Of a stretch of DNA of 64,000 nucleotides, positions 1 through 12,337 are shown one piece after another (position 1 is the first letter of the stretch; every line of letters begins with the position of its first letter). Made by a program: the position numbers and the translations under genes. The stretch lies in contig NC_092524.1 of assembly GCF_037038585.1 (NCBI RefSeq), positions 70,084,552-70,148,551 of the forward strand, read 5' to 3'. The notes beneath the pieces are model-generated. The model worked only from the letters and a program-made list of their open reading frames with translations. It searched no databases and was not told the origin of the DNA. The stretch is from Patagioenas fasciata (taxonomy: Eukaryota > Chordata > Aves > Columbiformes > Columbidae).

Positions 1-513
1 ATGACACGAGGTGTAAATTGGATGGATCTGAAGTCTTTTTGAAGACCAAATCCAACACATGTGAATCTAAGAGTACAAGCAGCAGCTTTGTGTTCCCAAG
101 CCTGCTGGAGGCGCAGTCTCTCTGGAGAGGTCTACTGACCCCACGTCGTTTGGCCAAGGGCAACTCTCTTAGTTCTGGGCCTGAGACTGGCTTAATAGGG
201 CCCTCCTTTGCTGTAATAACCTTTCTTTCAAAGACCTGAGCAGGGTCATCCCAGCCCCACCTGCCTCTGCCACCTCTAAACTCTGACTTAGAGTCCTCGT
301 CTCCATCGCAGCATACCTGAGCGTGGTTTGTCTGCTCAGAATGGTTTTGGATGTGCTAGGTCAGGAAGTTTCCACTACATGAAGTGATTTGGAGTCTCAT
401 CATATGGAGTGGGAGATCCAGCTTCAATCACCAATTCCTACAAAGAGCTCTAGTTCCTACGATGCTGTAGCACCATAGGTGGGGAGTTTGCACCATAGGT
501 GCTACTGCCATTT

Positions 514-712
514 TGAATGAGGAGAAACGTCTTTGCTGGGAGGTGCCAGAGCCTGGCCCAGGCTGCCCAGAGCGGGTGTGGGGTCTCCTTCTCTGAGACA
601 TTCAAACCCGCCTGGACCCACCTGTGTGATCTGCTCTGGGACCCTGTGTGAGCAGGGGGGTTGGACTGGGGGATCTACAGAGGTCCCTTCAACCTCAACC
701 ATCCTGTGATTT
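514..712 (+). mobile_element. CR1 LINE fragment, 3' region
   Basis: Contains the hallmark CR1 3' sequence: GCCTGGCCCAGGCTGCCC, then GAGTGTGGGGTCTCC-like text, ATTCAAACCCGCCTGGACC, a GGGGTTGGACTGGGGGATC segment and GAGGTCCCTTCAACC. It is 5'-truncated and the terminal octamers are nearly lost (CCTGTGATT). The same subfamily recurs at 12338-12630 (inverted) and 17388-17720. Confidence 0.9.
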
Positions 713-3069
713 TCAGGATTTAGGAAGGGAGGTTTATTCTTTCCTAGGGATGGCAGCAGTACAGTATCCTGTGGTGCTTCAGTTCCTTGCAAACGAATGG
801 TGGAGCAAGCCCAGTGAGAGACACTCTCATTTTTGAGCTGCTTCTCGTCCAAAGATTGAGCCACTCAACATGATCGCTCTTGGGACAGTTCTGGCCGTAG
901 TCCGGTGTCAGAGAGAGGTGGCCCCGTGCTGCTCCCCTTGCCCTCCAGCTCCACATGCCTGCAGCTATCACGTGTTTTTTGGCACCTGCGGTTGGTTTCT
1001 TGGGGACATCTTCCAGGTACGGATGGCGATTTTCATGTGCTTTGGTACACAGCTACATCATAGAGATCGCTGTGTTTATTCTGCTGCCAAGTGAGATTAG
1101 GGATTTACAGACATGGGTTGTTTAATGATCGTACTTAACTCTGAAAAATACCCTATTTCAGAGTCTAATTTTCTGCGGAATTTGTTGGTGACAGAAGAAG
1201 ATGCTGATAGCTGTGCAGTTTGCGGTGTCTTGGTGAATGGGGTGGTTATAAAAGCAGTACCTTGACTTTCAGTTGTAGGTTGTAGTTACACAGTGGTTGG
1301 ATTGTTTGCTGTGGGGATTTTGTGGCTGTTAATGATGCATATAGTGTGTTTGTTCATGTGAGCCGTCAGGTGATGACGTAGCCCTGGTCATAGCTAAGGA
1401 TGGATCAAAGTTATTGTGATTTTTCTATTAGACCTTGTTTTTCCTTTCTAGGAATGAGAAACTGCTGAAACATTCTCTATGAGCACTCAAAGGAGAAAAA
1501 TTCAGAAATCAAAATAACTTATTGAGGTTACTGGCAACTAATTCTGGTAGAAATGTGCTGCTCATACCTATCATGACTTATCTTTTTCTTTTTGCCTGTC
1601 TGAAAACAGTTAGCATAATAGATTTGCTCATTTTTGTGTATGTAAACAGTGCTTGTTCTTCCATTTTCAAACAAAGAAGTTGGGCTCGTGTTTCGGAATG
1701 ACTTGCTGTGGCATTTCCAGCTGTCGTATAATGTATGTTCATTCTCTCGAATCCAACTGCGTGTTAATTCTGCTTCCTGGGGAACCGGCTGCAGCTCCTG
1801 AAAGGGAACGAGAGATGCTCAGTGAAGACTAGTGATAAAACTCACAAAACTTTCCTATATCAAAGAAATAATAGTTAAATCTTAAAAACACATCAACCAC
1901 TTGGATTCGCGAATACACAACTGAATAGCAGAGCAAATACAACATTTTTTTTTCATTTTCTGATTAAAAGCACTGGCTTCTGCAATGGAAGAAGTTTCTC
2001 ACACCACGTGTGGTGGGCTGTACACAAGTAGCCAGATTTTCTGCTACTTTTCCCGCGTTGAAAACAAACCCCTCCTAATTATTAATTAAATGTTAATCCT
2101 TTGCTAAGTTGTGGAAGTGCTAATTCAGCGTGGGATTTGCAAGCTCCAAAGAGTTGTTTTGTTCAAGGAGCTACCGAGCTGACAAAATTAAGTCTAAATT
2201 AGCATTTTCATGACCCGTAGACATGCAGGGAGCTGGCACATTGCACTCTTTTGGCCTCCTTGGTGCTCGTACATCCATTTCCGTTTGACGTTGTTACACT
2301 TTCTGTATGCGGCAAGTGCAAAGTGCACATTACCCAAAGCACTGGATCCAGGGAAACTCCCAGCTTATAGCCCTTGCCATGTGTAACAATATCACAGTTG
2401 GTTGGCTGTAAGTGTATGAATATCTGAGGGCAGAATGGGATAGAGTGGGAGAGGAAAACACTTGCATTCAACCTGGGTATTCGCTTGTAACATTTCTAAC
2501 CCGTGTTTTCATTGTGCGACTTTCCAGTTGAAGGTGGCATTTATAAACATACATACATACTTATGCATGAATATATAGGGGGAGAGAGATCTTGGGATTG
2601 TATAAGTAGCATTTTATATTCAGTACATCAAAATACATGGGTATTTGAAAGACTTAATGGCTGAGTCTGAAGCACTCTTCCAAAAATAAGTATCATACTA
2701 ACACTGCTTTAGAGCAATCACTTTATTGATGTAAATGGTGATAGTTTCTGGATAGTTTTGTGCTTGTTTAAAGAGTGACAAGGAAAAAACAGATAAGTGA
2801 GCTGCAGGAATATTTTGCTCCTGTGCAGGTGGATGTGGGAATGCTGGTACGAGATGCTGATCTCGCCAGCAAGATGGTAGGGAACAGTGTAGAGATCCTT
2901 GGGGTATCCTGTGCCTCTCTAAGTGATGATGATCTTCTCTCAGTCGTGTGTTCAACCTTCAGCCTCAGGTTCCTCCTGCAAGTATGAGATGGGTTTTCCT
3001 CATCTGACAAGATTCAGCTAGGGAAGTGCAACCAAGGTGCTCATGATGGGCTCTCCTTTGGGGTCACAT

Positions 3070-3535
3070 CTCATAGAATCATCAAAGCATTTTGGCTGCA
3101 AAAGACCTTCAATGTCATCGAGTCCAACAGTGAACCTAACACTGTCAAGTCCACCTCTAGACCATGTTCCTAAGAACTTCAGCTCTATATCTGTCCAACC
3201 CTCCAGGGATGGTGACTCCAGCACTGCCCTGGGCAGCCTGTTCCAATGCCCCACAGCCCTTGGGGGAAGAAATTGTTCCCCACATCCAACCTCAACCTCC
3301 CCTGGTGCAACTTGAGGCCGTTTCCTCTGCTCCTGGCGCTTGTTCCTGGGGAGCAGAGCCCGACCCCCCTGGCTCCAAGCTCCTTTCAGGCAGTTCAGAG
3401 ATCAGAAGGTCTCCCCTCAGCTCCTGTTCTCCAGCTGAACCCCCCAGGTCCCTCAGCCGCTCCCATCACACTTGTGCTCCAGCCCCTCACCAGCTCCGTT
3501 CCCTTCTCTCAACTCGCTCCAGTTCAGAAGATCAT
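3070..3535 (-). mobile_element. CR1 LINE fragment, reverse orientation
   Basis: On the + strand it reads as the complement of a CR1 3' end: ATAGAATCATCAAAGC, then CAACCCTCCAGGGATGGTGA, CTGGGCAGCCTGTTCCAATG, GAAATTGTTCCCCACATCC and a CCCCTCAGCTCCTGTTCTCC-type segment. About 465 bp survive. A related subfamily copy is at 31436-31725 on the + strand. Open frames across it are shadows of the repeat. Confidence 0.88.
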
Positions 3536-4159
3536 CCTTCTACTGTTGACCATTCTAAGACCTAAAGAGGTATTTTCAGCCCCATTACTTTTTGGCACTG
3601 GCAATAGTTTCCCCACCCGAAGAAGACCGTGCAGATGCTTTGCTGTTTGGGGGTTAAGACTGCCAGCCTCCAGGCAACTATGGGGATGGGGAGCCCTCCC
3701 GGCTGCCCTGGGTAAAGAACCAAGTGTATAAACCATCACAGTCTGTAACCTCAGGCGTGTGCTTACCTCTTCTTGCTTAACCGTCTGGCACAAAGCTATT
3801 TTGCATGGCCATGATTGTTTCCAGATGGATTGGAGATGACACTACTGGTTGTGTCACTGATGTTAGATAGATATCTCTTATTTTCTCTCAGTGCTCTGAT
3901 AGCATGGGGGTGAGGAAGGGCTTGTAAATACCTCCAGAGACAGATAACACTGAAAGTTCATGAATTATTTTGGTTACTCTCCAGTTTTCAGCAGCTCAGC
4001 CTCATTTAGGCTATATGACTTCTTGTTTTTACTTTCGGAAATGACAGTGCTTTAGCAATGTACACTCTGTGATGATATTTGATTAAGATTTGACCCTACA
4101 AAAAGTTAACCGTGGGGTAAATGTGTGTGTTGGAAGCTTCAGAGACTTCCTGAGCATCA

Positions 4160-4620
4160 TAGAAGCACAGAATAGTTTGGGTTGGAAGGGATCTTCAAAG
4201 CCCATCCAGTGCCACCCCTGCCACGAGCAGGGACATCTTCACCAGCTCAGGTTGAGGAGGTTGAGGTGGGGTTGAAGTTGGTTCAAGGAGGTTGAAGATG
4301 TTGAGGTTGAGTGGGGGAGGTTGAGTTGAAGAGGTTGAGGTTGGGTTTGAAGAATCTTGGAAGGGTTTGTGTTGAAGGGACCTCCCCAGCTCCCCCAGTG
4401 CCCCCCCTGCCATGAGCAGGGACATCTTCACCAGCTCAGGTTGCTCAGAGCCCCGTCCAGCCTGGCCTGGGATGTCTCCAGGGATGGTTCAGCCACCACC
4501 TCTCTGCCCAACCTGGGCCAGGCTCTCACCACCCTCAGGGACAACAATTCCTTATATCTAGTCTGAATCTACCCTCCTTTAGTTTAAAACAAATTACCCC
4601 TTGTTCTGTCACTACAGGTC
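4160..4620 (-). mobile_element. CR1 composite with duplicated 3' end and GTTGAG array
   Basis: Two - strand CR1 3' segments (about 4160-4245 and 4350-4620) both contain GAGCAGGGACATCTTCACC on the + strand. They are separated by about 100 bp of imperfect GTTGAG/GTTGAAG repeats (about 4245-4350). The same three-part order recurs at 21953-22345, and a 5'-truncated version that begins in the array is at 39805-39945. This suggests the composite retrotransposed as one unit. It ends about 90 nt upstream of the Ig4 exon. Confidence 0.85.
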
Positions 4621-4710
4621 CTATTATCATCAGACGTAAAGTGAAGCATAAGCCTGAATATGCAAGATTTGTAGTTCATGATAGTATTTCTTTTCTCTTG
4701 CATGTTTCAG

Positions 4711-5040
4711 CCTTAAAAAAAGGACGTTTTTGGATCACCCCTGACCCATATCACAAAGATGACAACATCCAGATTGGGCGAGAGGTGAAAATCTCCTGCC
4801 AGGTAGAAGCCATCCCTTCCGAAGAGCTCACGTTCAGCTGGTTTAAAAACGGGCGTCCCTTGCGAAGCTCTGAGAGGATGGTGATCACACAGACTGACCC
4901 CGATGTTTCACCTGGCACCACAAACCTGGACATCATCGACTTGAAATTCACTGACTTTGGGACATACACCTGCGTGGCGTCTCTGAAGGGAGGTGGCATA
5001 TCAGATATCAGCATTGACGTCAACATCTCCAGCAGTACAG
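4711..5040 (+). CDS. MDGA2: MDGA2 exon: fourth Ig-like domain
   Basis: This 330-nt exon encodes one complete Ig-like domain of the extracellular, GPI-anchored protein. It starts with two bases of a split codon and ends with one base (phase 1-1), so it is a symmetric Ig module. Of 109 full residues, the Ig disulfide pair is C29 (ISCQVEA) and C87 (YTCVASL). The core tryptophan is W43 (FSWFKNG), and the DxGxYxC-type motif reads DFGTYTC. An N-glycosylation sequon sits at N104 (NIS) in the link to the next domain. The acceptor is CATGTTTCAG and the donor CAG|GTAAGG. Its terminal G joins TC of the next exon to give Val. The alignment with MDGA1/2 places it as Ig4 of six. There are no frameshifts or stops. 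Read-through past the donor would stop after 13 codons. Confidence 0.95.
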
Positions 5041-5699
5041 GTAAGGAGGCTTTCTTTAATACCAGTTTTAGTGCGATATAGGGAAGCTATGACTTTACTC
5101 TTGGAAAAAAGGTGCATAGGCAGAGCACTTCTCACCACAGGGACCTCCAAGCAGACCCAGATCAGACATCCAACCAAGACTGGAAAAACTGACATTTTAG
5201 ACCATCTTCTGAGAACACAAAAGGATGCAGGGGAGCAGAGGTCAGTCATCATCACTTTGGTCCCTGAGAAAGTCAGGGGGCATGTTCTAGAAGCCATGTC
5301 AAGCCATGTGAAGGACCAGAAGGTGAATGGAAGCAGCCATCATGGGTCACTAGAGGCAAATTGTGCCTGACCCAGTCTGGTTTCTTGCTGTGATAAACAG
5401 ACTGGTTTTAAGGGCAAGGAGAGAGAAAGGAAAGCTGTTTGTCTTGACTTTAGCAAAGCCTTCAACACAGTCTTTTCTAATACGGTTTGGACTGGGCAAT
5501 GAGGTGTGTTTGGAAAATGAGGCGCAGAGCTGTGTTTACTGATGGAGTCAGATTATATGTGTGTATAAATGAACACGCAGTCAGCATTAATGCCGTTCAC
5601 CTTTGCCGTGTCCCTCTCTGTAACGTAATGCATAGATGCATAAACCTTGAGAGACAGGAGGAGACCACTGATTTTGTTTAGTTAGTTATTACATATGAG

Positions 5700-6236
5700 G
5701 AGCTTGGGGAGGTGGTTGTGGGGCCGTTGCCTTGCAGTGGTCCAGGCTGGGGCTGCTCAAGGGGCAGCGAGTAGATGTGAGCAGCAGCATGGTGACCAAT
5801 GGCTACCGTGTCCAGTTTTGGACCCCTGATGCTGGAGAGGCTTCAACAAACTGGGGCAAGCCCAGCAGAGGCCATGAAGATGGTGACGAGTGGCTTGTCC
5901 ATCTTGGAGACAGCCCTGGAGCACCAGCAGCAACCGTCCCTTGCCTGTAAGGGATGTATCAAGAGGATGGAGCTGAGCTCTTCGCAGCAGTGTGTATGGG
6001 GAAGGTGAGAGCAAATGGACATGAGTTGAGATGAGAAGTTCAGAGTGGATGTAAGGAGCAACTTCTTCCCCATGAGGATGTCCAAACGGGAAACATGGTG
6101 GAATCTCCATCCTGAGAGGTTCTAGAGACCTTATAAAGCCCTGAGCAGCCTGGTCTGACCTCGCATCTGACCATGCTTTGAGCTGGGGTTGGACTAGAGA
6201 CCTCCTGAGCTCCCTTCGCACCTCAGTTATCACATG
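5700..6236 (+). mobile_element. Diverged CR1 LINE fragment
   Basis: The order of segments matches a CR1 3' region but with many changes and indels: GTGGTCCAGGCTGGGGCTG, CGTGTCCAGTTTTGGACCCC, then AGCAACTTCTTCCCCATGAGG and a GACCTCCTGAGCTCCC end. It is clearly older than the CR1 copies at 41 or 60 kb. The open frames in it (for example 5757-6233 on the - strand) are repeat shadows. Confidence 0.65.
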
Positions 6237-7909
6237 AAGGCTCTAGGGACAGAAACACCAACAGATTCATGAAGAAGGGAACAGCCTGTCTCTTGGCCTA
6301 ATGAAACATGCTCTTCAAGCTTATTAATGCACATCTTACTAAAAGGCAAAGAACTGAGAGCATTATTTTAGGGTAAGAGCCGAGTTTGCCATGATGGATG
6401 GCAGTTCCATGCAAACGTCGCTACCTGCTTGCCAGGGTGAGGTGGACAGTGATGTTTGTGCAGTCGTGCGTTGCCAATCTGGCGGACAGTAACCGCTGTA
6501 TTATCTGTACTTGCTGGGGAATCATTTGGGAAATTGATGGGGTTTATTGGAAGCATCCATTAGATGGCGGTACCTATAAGCTCGTCACAATTCCTACAGG
6601 CAGTGATGAATTATGTCAGCTCTGAAATTCACTGTCCCGTAACGCTCAAGCAAATCAGAAAGGGGGAAGAAAAAGAAGCATTTAGCATCAGTCTTATTTA
6701 GCATCTTAAAAGCAACTCTGCCTATTTGCATGACTTCATTACCCGATTAAGTAGAAGCTGAAATAGTTTCAGTGCGATCTTGAAGGTCATCGCTGATTCA
6801 TCAAGATTCATTACTGCTGTGTAATTATGAGCATGAGGCCTTGGCACAACCACGTTTTCCAAATGCCAGGACTTGCAGGGGTGTGTTAGTGTCACACTGT
6901 ACGTGTGTTTGCTGGTTTGGGGGAGAATTCTCTCTCTCTGACGTGCATGATGTTCCTCCTGGGGTCAACGAGTGAGGGGCTGTGTCACCCCGTGGAGAGG
7001 GAGGGGGACAGTTGAGTCCCCTCTGTCCCTCCAGCACATGGGAAGGGGATGCATGGCAGTGCAAGGGATGCAGCAGCCTCTCAGCATCCTCAGCATTGCA
7101 CTTGTTTAGCAGGAACATTTTTTCCCTTGACATTTTGTACTTTCAGCCAGAATGGCACAGATTTACATCTTGAGTATCTTACATAAATGGACCTAAAGTA
7201 ATCCCCTAGCAGCCTCCCCCCCACCACTTCATAAAGTAGGTCACTGAGTAGTGGAAACGAAGCCTCAAATGTTGAATCTTTGCCCTATAAAAGCCCTGTC
7301 ATCCATAAAACCAACCTTGGGCAAATGTTGCTGAAAGAGCAGGTGGCTCTTCTGTGTCTGTGTGCATGTCACAGCAACAGAAAACACAGTAAAATGGGCA
7401 AAAAAGAGAGGTGGATCAGGAGAGCATGTTAGTCTTTGTAAGTGAGCTTTCTCTCTTAAATGTTCTATTCAAAGCAGGAAGAATAAGGCTCGAGGTGCTG
7501 TATGGTCTGTTCAGTTCACTATGGATTCTTATGCTATCTTTATCCCCCTAAAATCAGTATCAGTACAGGTGGAGATGTAACATCTGTCACTTGTGACTTA
7601 TTCTCTGTTCATCTCCCCCGGAGGTGGTGTTGTGCAGGGAATTGGTATTTCAGGGTCTGGTTTATTACTCTCTTTGGCTTTGCTGCTCTGAGTTGCTCCT
7701 GGAGGGGCTGGATGGTGGAAATGGCTGGACATGCTGGGGACTCTTCTGTTCCTCAGAGATTCCTTTCTACTGCTTCGCTGCTACCCAGCCTGGGCACTAT
7801 TAGACGTCCTACATGGCAAATATGTCAACCAAATATGTCTCTGGGTGAACCTGAAAATGTGCTGAGAACGTGCTCAGGTGCGGAAATTACTTTACAATCT
7901 CTGAGGCTG

Positions 7910-8450
7910 TAAAGAGGTATGTTTATTTGCAGTGCCGGACACGCGGGGGAATAATTCCACCTAAGATGTGTATGTATTTCCAGTAGCTGTGAGCTTGGTT
8001 AAATGCAGTAAAGTGTTAGATGTTCATGACAGTTTTAGGAACGCCTGTACATATTCATAACCTGTCCCCAGAAGGCGGTTCTTATTACAATGAGTTCAGG
8101 AGACATTTCCATGGTCTGCACCTCTGGCTCCTCCTGGTTGTGATCGCAGTGACCGTGACCCCAGGTCCTCTGCTGTGTACATGGTCACCTTTGGTCAGTG
8201 TGATGAGTTGGTTGGACTCAGACTACTGAGCTGGTTAAACTGGCGTATCTCCTGTCCTGTGCCCAAGTTTCTGTTCCGTAGTCTACCCAAGGATGCACCC
8301 AGGATTATCTTTGCAAGGATCAGCAAACTCCTGTTTCTCATACAATAAGTTACACAGAGCTAAGCAAGGCTGGGCAATAGTGATGTGGCTTAAGGATTAG
8401 CTCTCTTGAGTGTTAACCTTAAGTGTTAGTTAGTTATTTCATTGTTAATC
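7910..8450 (-). mobile_element. LTR-like repeat, copy 1
   Basis: About 540 bp are closely similar to 50066-50600, both in the same orientation. Shared stretches include CAGTAGCTGTGAGCTTGG, CCTGTCCCCAGAAGGCGG, GGTCACCTTTGGTCAGTG and GGGCAATAGTGATGTGGC. The TTTATTTGC start followed by GCCGGACAC resembles the polyadenylation end of an avian ERV LTR read from the - strand, so I call it LTR-like. I could not define ends with a target-site duplication, and the LTR identity is inference. The 69-codon open frame at 8020-8229 lies inside it. Confidence 0.55.
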
Positions 8451-8461
8451 CCCCGTATCAG

Positions 8462-8575
8462 TGCCACCGTGGGTACCTGGGGCAGGCACATCCCAGAGGG
8501 GGATGTTGGACTCAGTGATCTTAAAGGTCTTTTCCAACCCAACAGTTCTATGATCCTATGACTTTGGGCAGGAGC
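8462..8575 (+). mobile_element. CR1 3' end
   Basis: A short 5'-truncated CR1 tail: GGGGGATGTTGGACTCAGTG, TCTTTTCCAACCCAACAG, then the octamer end TTCTATGATCCTATGAC. Only the last 110 bp of the element are present, and it lies directly after the LTR-like repeat. Confidence 0.85.
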
Positions 8576-9214
8576 ACAGGGCAGGCTGGTGCCTGCAGGT
8601 CTCCGGTCCCACCTCCGAGGCTCGTCATGTCAACATGTACATTTGGTTTTATGTTAATGCTGCCAGAGACAGAGAAATTCCTGAAGAGCAAGTGGTATCT
8701 ATGAGGCTGTGTGTCCTCCCTGCAGTGTAAGAGGGCTTTGCTGTTAAACTGATCAAGTATCTGTTAAATAATGAATTAATTAAACGTCCAGGCTGATGTG
8801 TTAAGACACACGGCCTTGATCTCTTTGTGAAGTACATGTCCTCTGGTGCTCCTTTGATGATACATAAAGGAGACCCTCATTTTAGTTCTAAATGTTTATT
8901 AAAATCACAGTGCTACCTTTTTGCGTAATGAAAAAATGCCTTTTGTGAGATAATTAGTGGTCCAATTAGGATATTTGTAAACCTTAAGCACTGTCCAGAG
9001 CGATCATTCACGGGCAACCCTGAGACATACCAGAAAATAGATACCGTTTCATTATTGCAGCAAATTGATTATTTTTGTGAGCCATTCTTTTCGGAGTTTA
9101 TCTTTGAAAGGAATAGGTGGACAGAAGGGACAGATAAACGCTGGATTTTGTTAAAAAGCTTTTCTTTTATAGCTCTGGTTTAGTGCTTAATGTGCAGAGA
9201 TTTGTGTTGTGAAT

Positions 9215-9480
9215 TCCACGGCCGGGCGCCGCGGTCGCTCCCCATCGCTGGCCGAGCGCCTTGGCTGCCTGCACCTCCTTCCCCCCGGGTAATCTGGTTT
9301 CGGGGACGTGTTCCTGCGCTGCAGGTTGACTTGAGCAGCATTTCCAGGAGCAGACACCCTCTTTGGCACCCGTGCACTGCAGAGTCTCTTTATGCTCCTC
9401 CGGAGGGCTGTGGAGCCAGCTCAGCATCTCCCGCTGCATATGGCTCATGGAGCTCCTCAGCACGACTCCTGCGAGAGCGC
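9215..9480. promoter_or_regulatory. Small intronic CpG-rich patch
   Basis: The stretch around 9218-9275 is dense in CpG (CACGGCCGGGCGCCGCGGTC and the following bases) inside otherwise CpG-poor intron, and GC-rich sequence continues to about 9480. No start of a known exon is visible. It could be a short intragenic CpG island (enhancer or minor promoter), or simply GC-rich sequence. Several frames stay open across it only because it is stop-poor. The regulatory role is inference. Confidence 0.3.
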
Positions 9481-10354
9481 TGAGAGCTCATTTGGCTGAT
9501 CTGCCGCTGGCTCTGTATGTTCTGGGTTTAAAATGTGCCTCTCCAGAGTGTGGCTGCAGAGTAAGGCGGGGTTTTAAGATATTAGAAGTACGTTGAGGTC
9601 TAAGAACTGGTCTGGAATTATTTTACTGTCTAAAAGATGTCTTATCCAATCCTCCATAATTAAATCTGTGGTTGATGTTGATGTCTCCACTTGCAATTAG
9701 AAGTGGCTTGTGCCCAAGGAAACATGGGCTGCAGTGATTTCTTTACGTATGGACAGGACAGCACATGGGGGACTGGAGCAATGAGAACAAAACGGACTGT
9801 GAAATCATGATGTGAATTCCTTACAGATCACTCCATTCACCTTCCATGCGAGTAACTGGATAAATCCTCTTTCGAGGTGATGAAAGGCCATGGAAAGGTT
9901 AAAGTAAGTTCTCAACTTCAGCTGCTTTTCCAGTTGTTTGGCTGGCTCAGAATTGTCCCCCATGGCTCTTCTCTCACCTCCAGAGACACTTCCAGCGTCC
10001 GCTCCTTGGCATTCCCCAACATTTCTACTAAAAGAAAGGCACGTTAAGGGGATGCTGACAGTTTTAGTGTCTGTTTACTGAAGTGTCTGGAGAACCTGGA
10101 TAATTATGGCTTGCTGCCCTTCAAAGGCTAAATGATCTTGCTCCAATATGTTTTGTAGACCAGCTCAGCGCCCTCTGCCAAAGCTCAGTCTGCCCTGTCT
10201 TAACAAACCCCTCCATCGCATAAGGAGTATGAATCATGAATAGGGACCGAAATGCATGTCTCTGGTAGAGAATGATTAATGCTAGAGATTCAGACCTTCA
10301 AGTTCATAAATATTAGAGAAGGAGGATACACAAGTAATTGCGCCTCTGTCTCCT

Positions 10355-10600
10355 GGTCAGTACAGTGCAGATTCTTCAATATCCCTTATCCAGGCTGGTT
10401 TTAAATTACTTGAACAACATGAATTCCAACACTTCTTTGGGGAGATTATCTCTGAGTAATCTCCAGTAGGGATTATTTCTTGCTATGCAGCTCAAACACT
10501 CCTTTGCTCCACTTTATCCTGTAATTAGCAGTTATTACAATTAGTCTGTCCTAAGCAGCCTGATCACACCAGCCCACAGCTCCTCCCAGCATCACCGCTA
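10355..10600 (-). mobile_element. Ancient LINE-like (CR1 clade) remnant
   Basis: The + strand wording GAATTCCAACACTTCTTTGG, GGGATTATTTCTTGCTATGC and TTTGCTCCACTTTATCCTG resembles the complement of old CR1-clade 3' sequence common in amniote genomes. It is heavily mutated. I assign it by general resemblance only; a repeat-library search would settle it. Confidence 0.35.
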
Positions 10601-11680
10601 AGACTGACGGTCATTGCTTCAGGGCCACACCTTAAATTTCTGCCATTTCAGGCACCTGGGGGGACAGAAGGGACAGAAGCCCAAATTTCACCTGTACCAT
10701 GCGTAATTCCCAGCAAAGAGCTCGGGACTGGTGCTGTCCCCGAAAACCTACCCTGGCGTCACCACTTCTGGGGCCTCCTTGTCCTTCTCATGCTGGTCAT
10801 CTTCTTCCTCTTTGAACTATTTCAGTGTGAGCAGATTTTTGCCTCTGCCATTACCTGTTTGACAATTAATTAAGCAATCTGGCGGTCCAAAATAGGGACA
10901 GTGGCCTGACCCATCAGGATTTCAAAGATCTAGACTAGAGCTAGATTGTGTCTATCCAGAATACGCAGTGAATAAACATATTAGGCTCACGGATTTTGGG
11001 TGTTTCTTTGAAATAGCTACTTTGGTCCTGTCCCTGTTCTCCTGTAGACACGGTGACTCTGCTGGATCAAGGATCTTATGGAATTACAGTAGAACTGCCC
11101 CAGGAGATCAGGTGGAAGGGTTTAGTCTGGTCTCCTGTCTCCAATAACAGACACACGTCTGCCTAGGGAGCAGTTTAACCCAACAAAAGTTTGAAGAAGG
11201 ACAAGACACAGTGATACCTTGTGCCATCTGACCTTCCGGTGAGTCACTGGCTCTCAGAGGCCAAGGTTGTCTGAGACCATTTGATTTAAGAACCAGGAGC
11301 AGACATACATCAACTGCAGTCCTCTTACGTTTGTGCTTCTGCCCATTCCAAAGGACAATAGGATGTGTTTTTAAAGTAGGTGCCACTTTACTCTTAGTAA
11401 CGCTTTTGTTTTTCAAGTGATAACCCTCTGCTTTAGGAAACAGATTTAACTGCTAAGAGTATTAACTTACTTGTTAAGCCACTTGCTGCATGAATAAGCT
11501 AATGCTTGTCTCAAATGCAGGGCATAGCTGATTTATTATTCTGCACAAGCAGGAAGATAATTGACCTTTATTTGCGGGAGTCTCTGGAACTGGTGCTGCA
11601 GGAGATGAGCTGAGGCCTCAGCCAGGAGGGCTGAGCCCCTTCGGACTCTGCCTGTGCCACAGCAGCACCTGCTGGGAACG

Positions 11681-12180
11681 GCACCCTGGCACAGCTGGTG
11701 GCACCATGGCACAACTGGTGGCACCCTGGCACAGCTGATGGCACCATGGCACAGCTGGTGGCATCATGGCACAGCTGACGGCACCCTGGCATAGCTGGCG
11801 GCATCACAGCACAGCTGACAGGACCCTGGCTCAGCTGGTTGCATCATCGCACAGCTGGCAGCATAATGGCACAGATGACAGGACCCTGGCACAGCTGGTT
11901 GCACCCTGGCAAAGCTGGCAGGAACCTGGCACAGCTGGCAGGACCCTGCCACAGCCTGCAGCATCATAGCACAGCTGGCTGGACCCTGGCATAGCTGGTG
12001 GCACCATGACACAGTGGGCGGCACCATGACACAGCTGGTGGCATCATGGCACAGCTGGCAGGGCCATGACACAGCTGGTGGGACCCTGGCACTGCTGGTA
12101 GCACCATGGCATAGCTGGTAGCATCATGACACAGCTGACAGCGCCCTGGCACAGCTGGTGGCATCATGGCACAGCTGGCA
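11681..12180. repeat. 20-bp minisatellite, 25 units in perfect register
   Basis: Exactly 25 consecutive 20-bp units fill 500 bp with no indel between units. The consensus is GCACCATGGCACAGCTGGTG, with variants GCACCCTGGC and GCATCATGGC in the first half. Sixteen of the 25 units keep a perfect CAGCTG hexamer. The period is not a multiple of three but 60 bp is, so long open frames arise by chance on both strands (for example 11764-12072 on the -). Confidence 0.97.
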
Positions 12181-12337
12181 ACACTCTGCTCACCTGCTTG
12201 GCATGTCTGCTCGCTTCACTGGCAGCACCTTTGCTCCCACACCCTTGGGTTGTGCATCTTTGCGTTTGGACCTTTGCTCTTGCATCCTTTGCTCGTGCAC
12301 TTTAGCTTGTGCACCCTCATTCACCAACAGAATCCCA

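Larger units (their letters stand above)
1..4710 (+). other. MDGA2: Intron upstream of the Ig4 exon (3' part)
   Basis: Non-coding sequence ending in a good acceptor: a pyrimidine tract with TTTCTTTTCTC followed by CATGTTTCAG. It holds a + strand CR1 (about 514-712), a - strand CR1 (about 3070-3535) and a - strand CR1 composite (4160-4620) that stops about 90 nt short of the acceptor. I see nothing recognisable in 1-513, 713-3069 (AT-rich, unique-looking, with a short CATA run near 2548) or 3536-4159. The short open frames here are scattered, unspliced and without family resemblance. Confidence 0.85.

Noticed and set aside
8020..8229. 69-codon frame with a hydrophobic segment, also in the copy at 50183-50386
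   Set aside because: It lies within an LTR-like repeat. Most of the few differences between the copies change residues, which does not suggest selection on a protein.
11764..12072. Cysteine-rich repetitive - strand frame (SCQLCHDAT-like)
   Set aside because: It is a by-product of the 20-bp minisatellite. Three units equal 60 bp, so any stop-free set of phases stays open.
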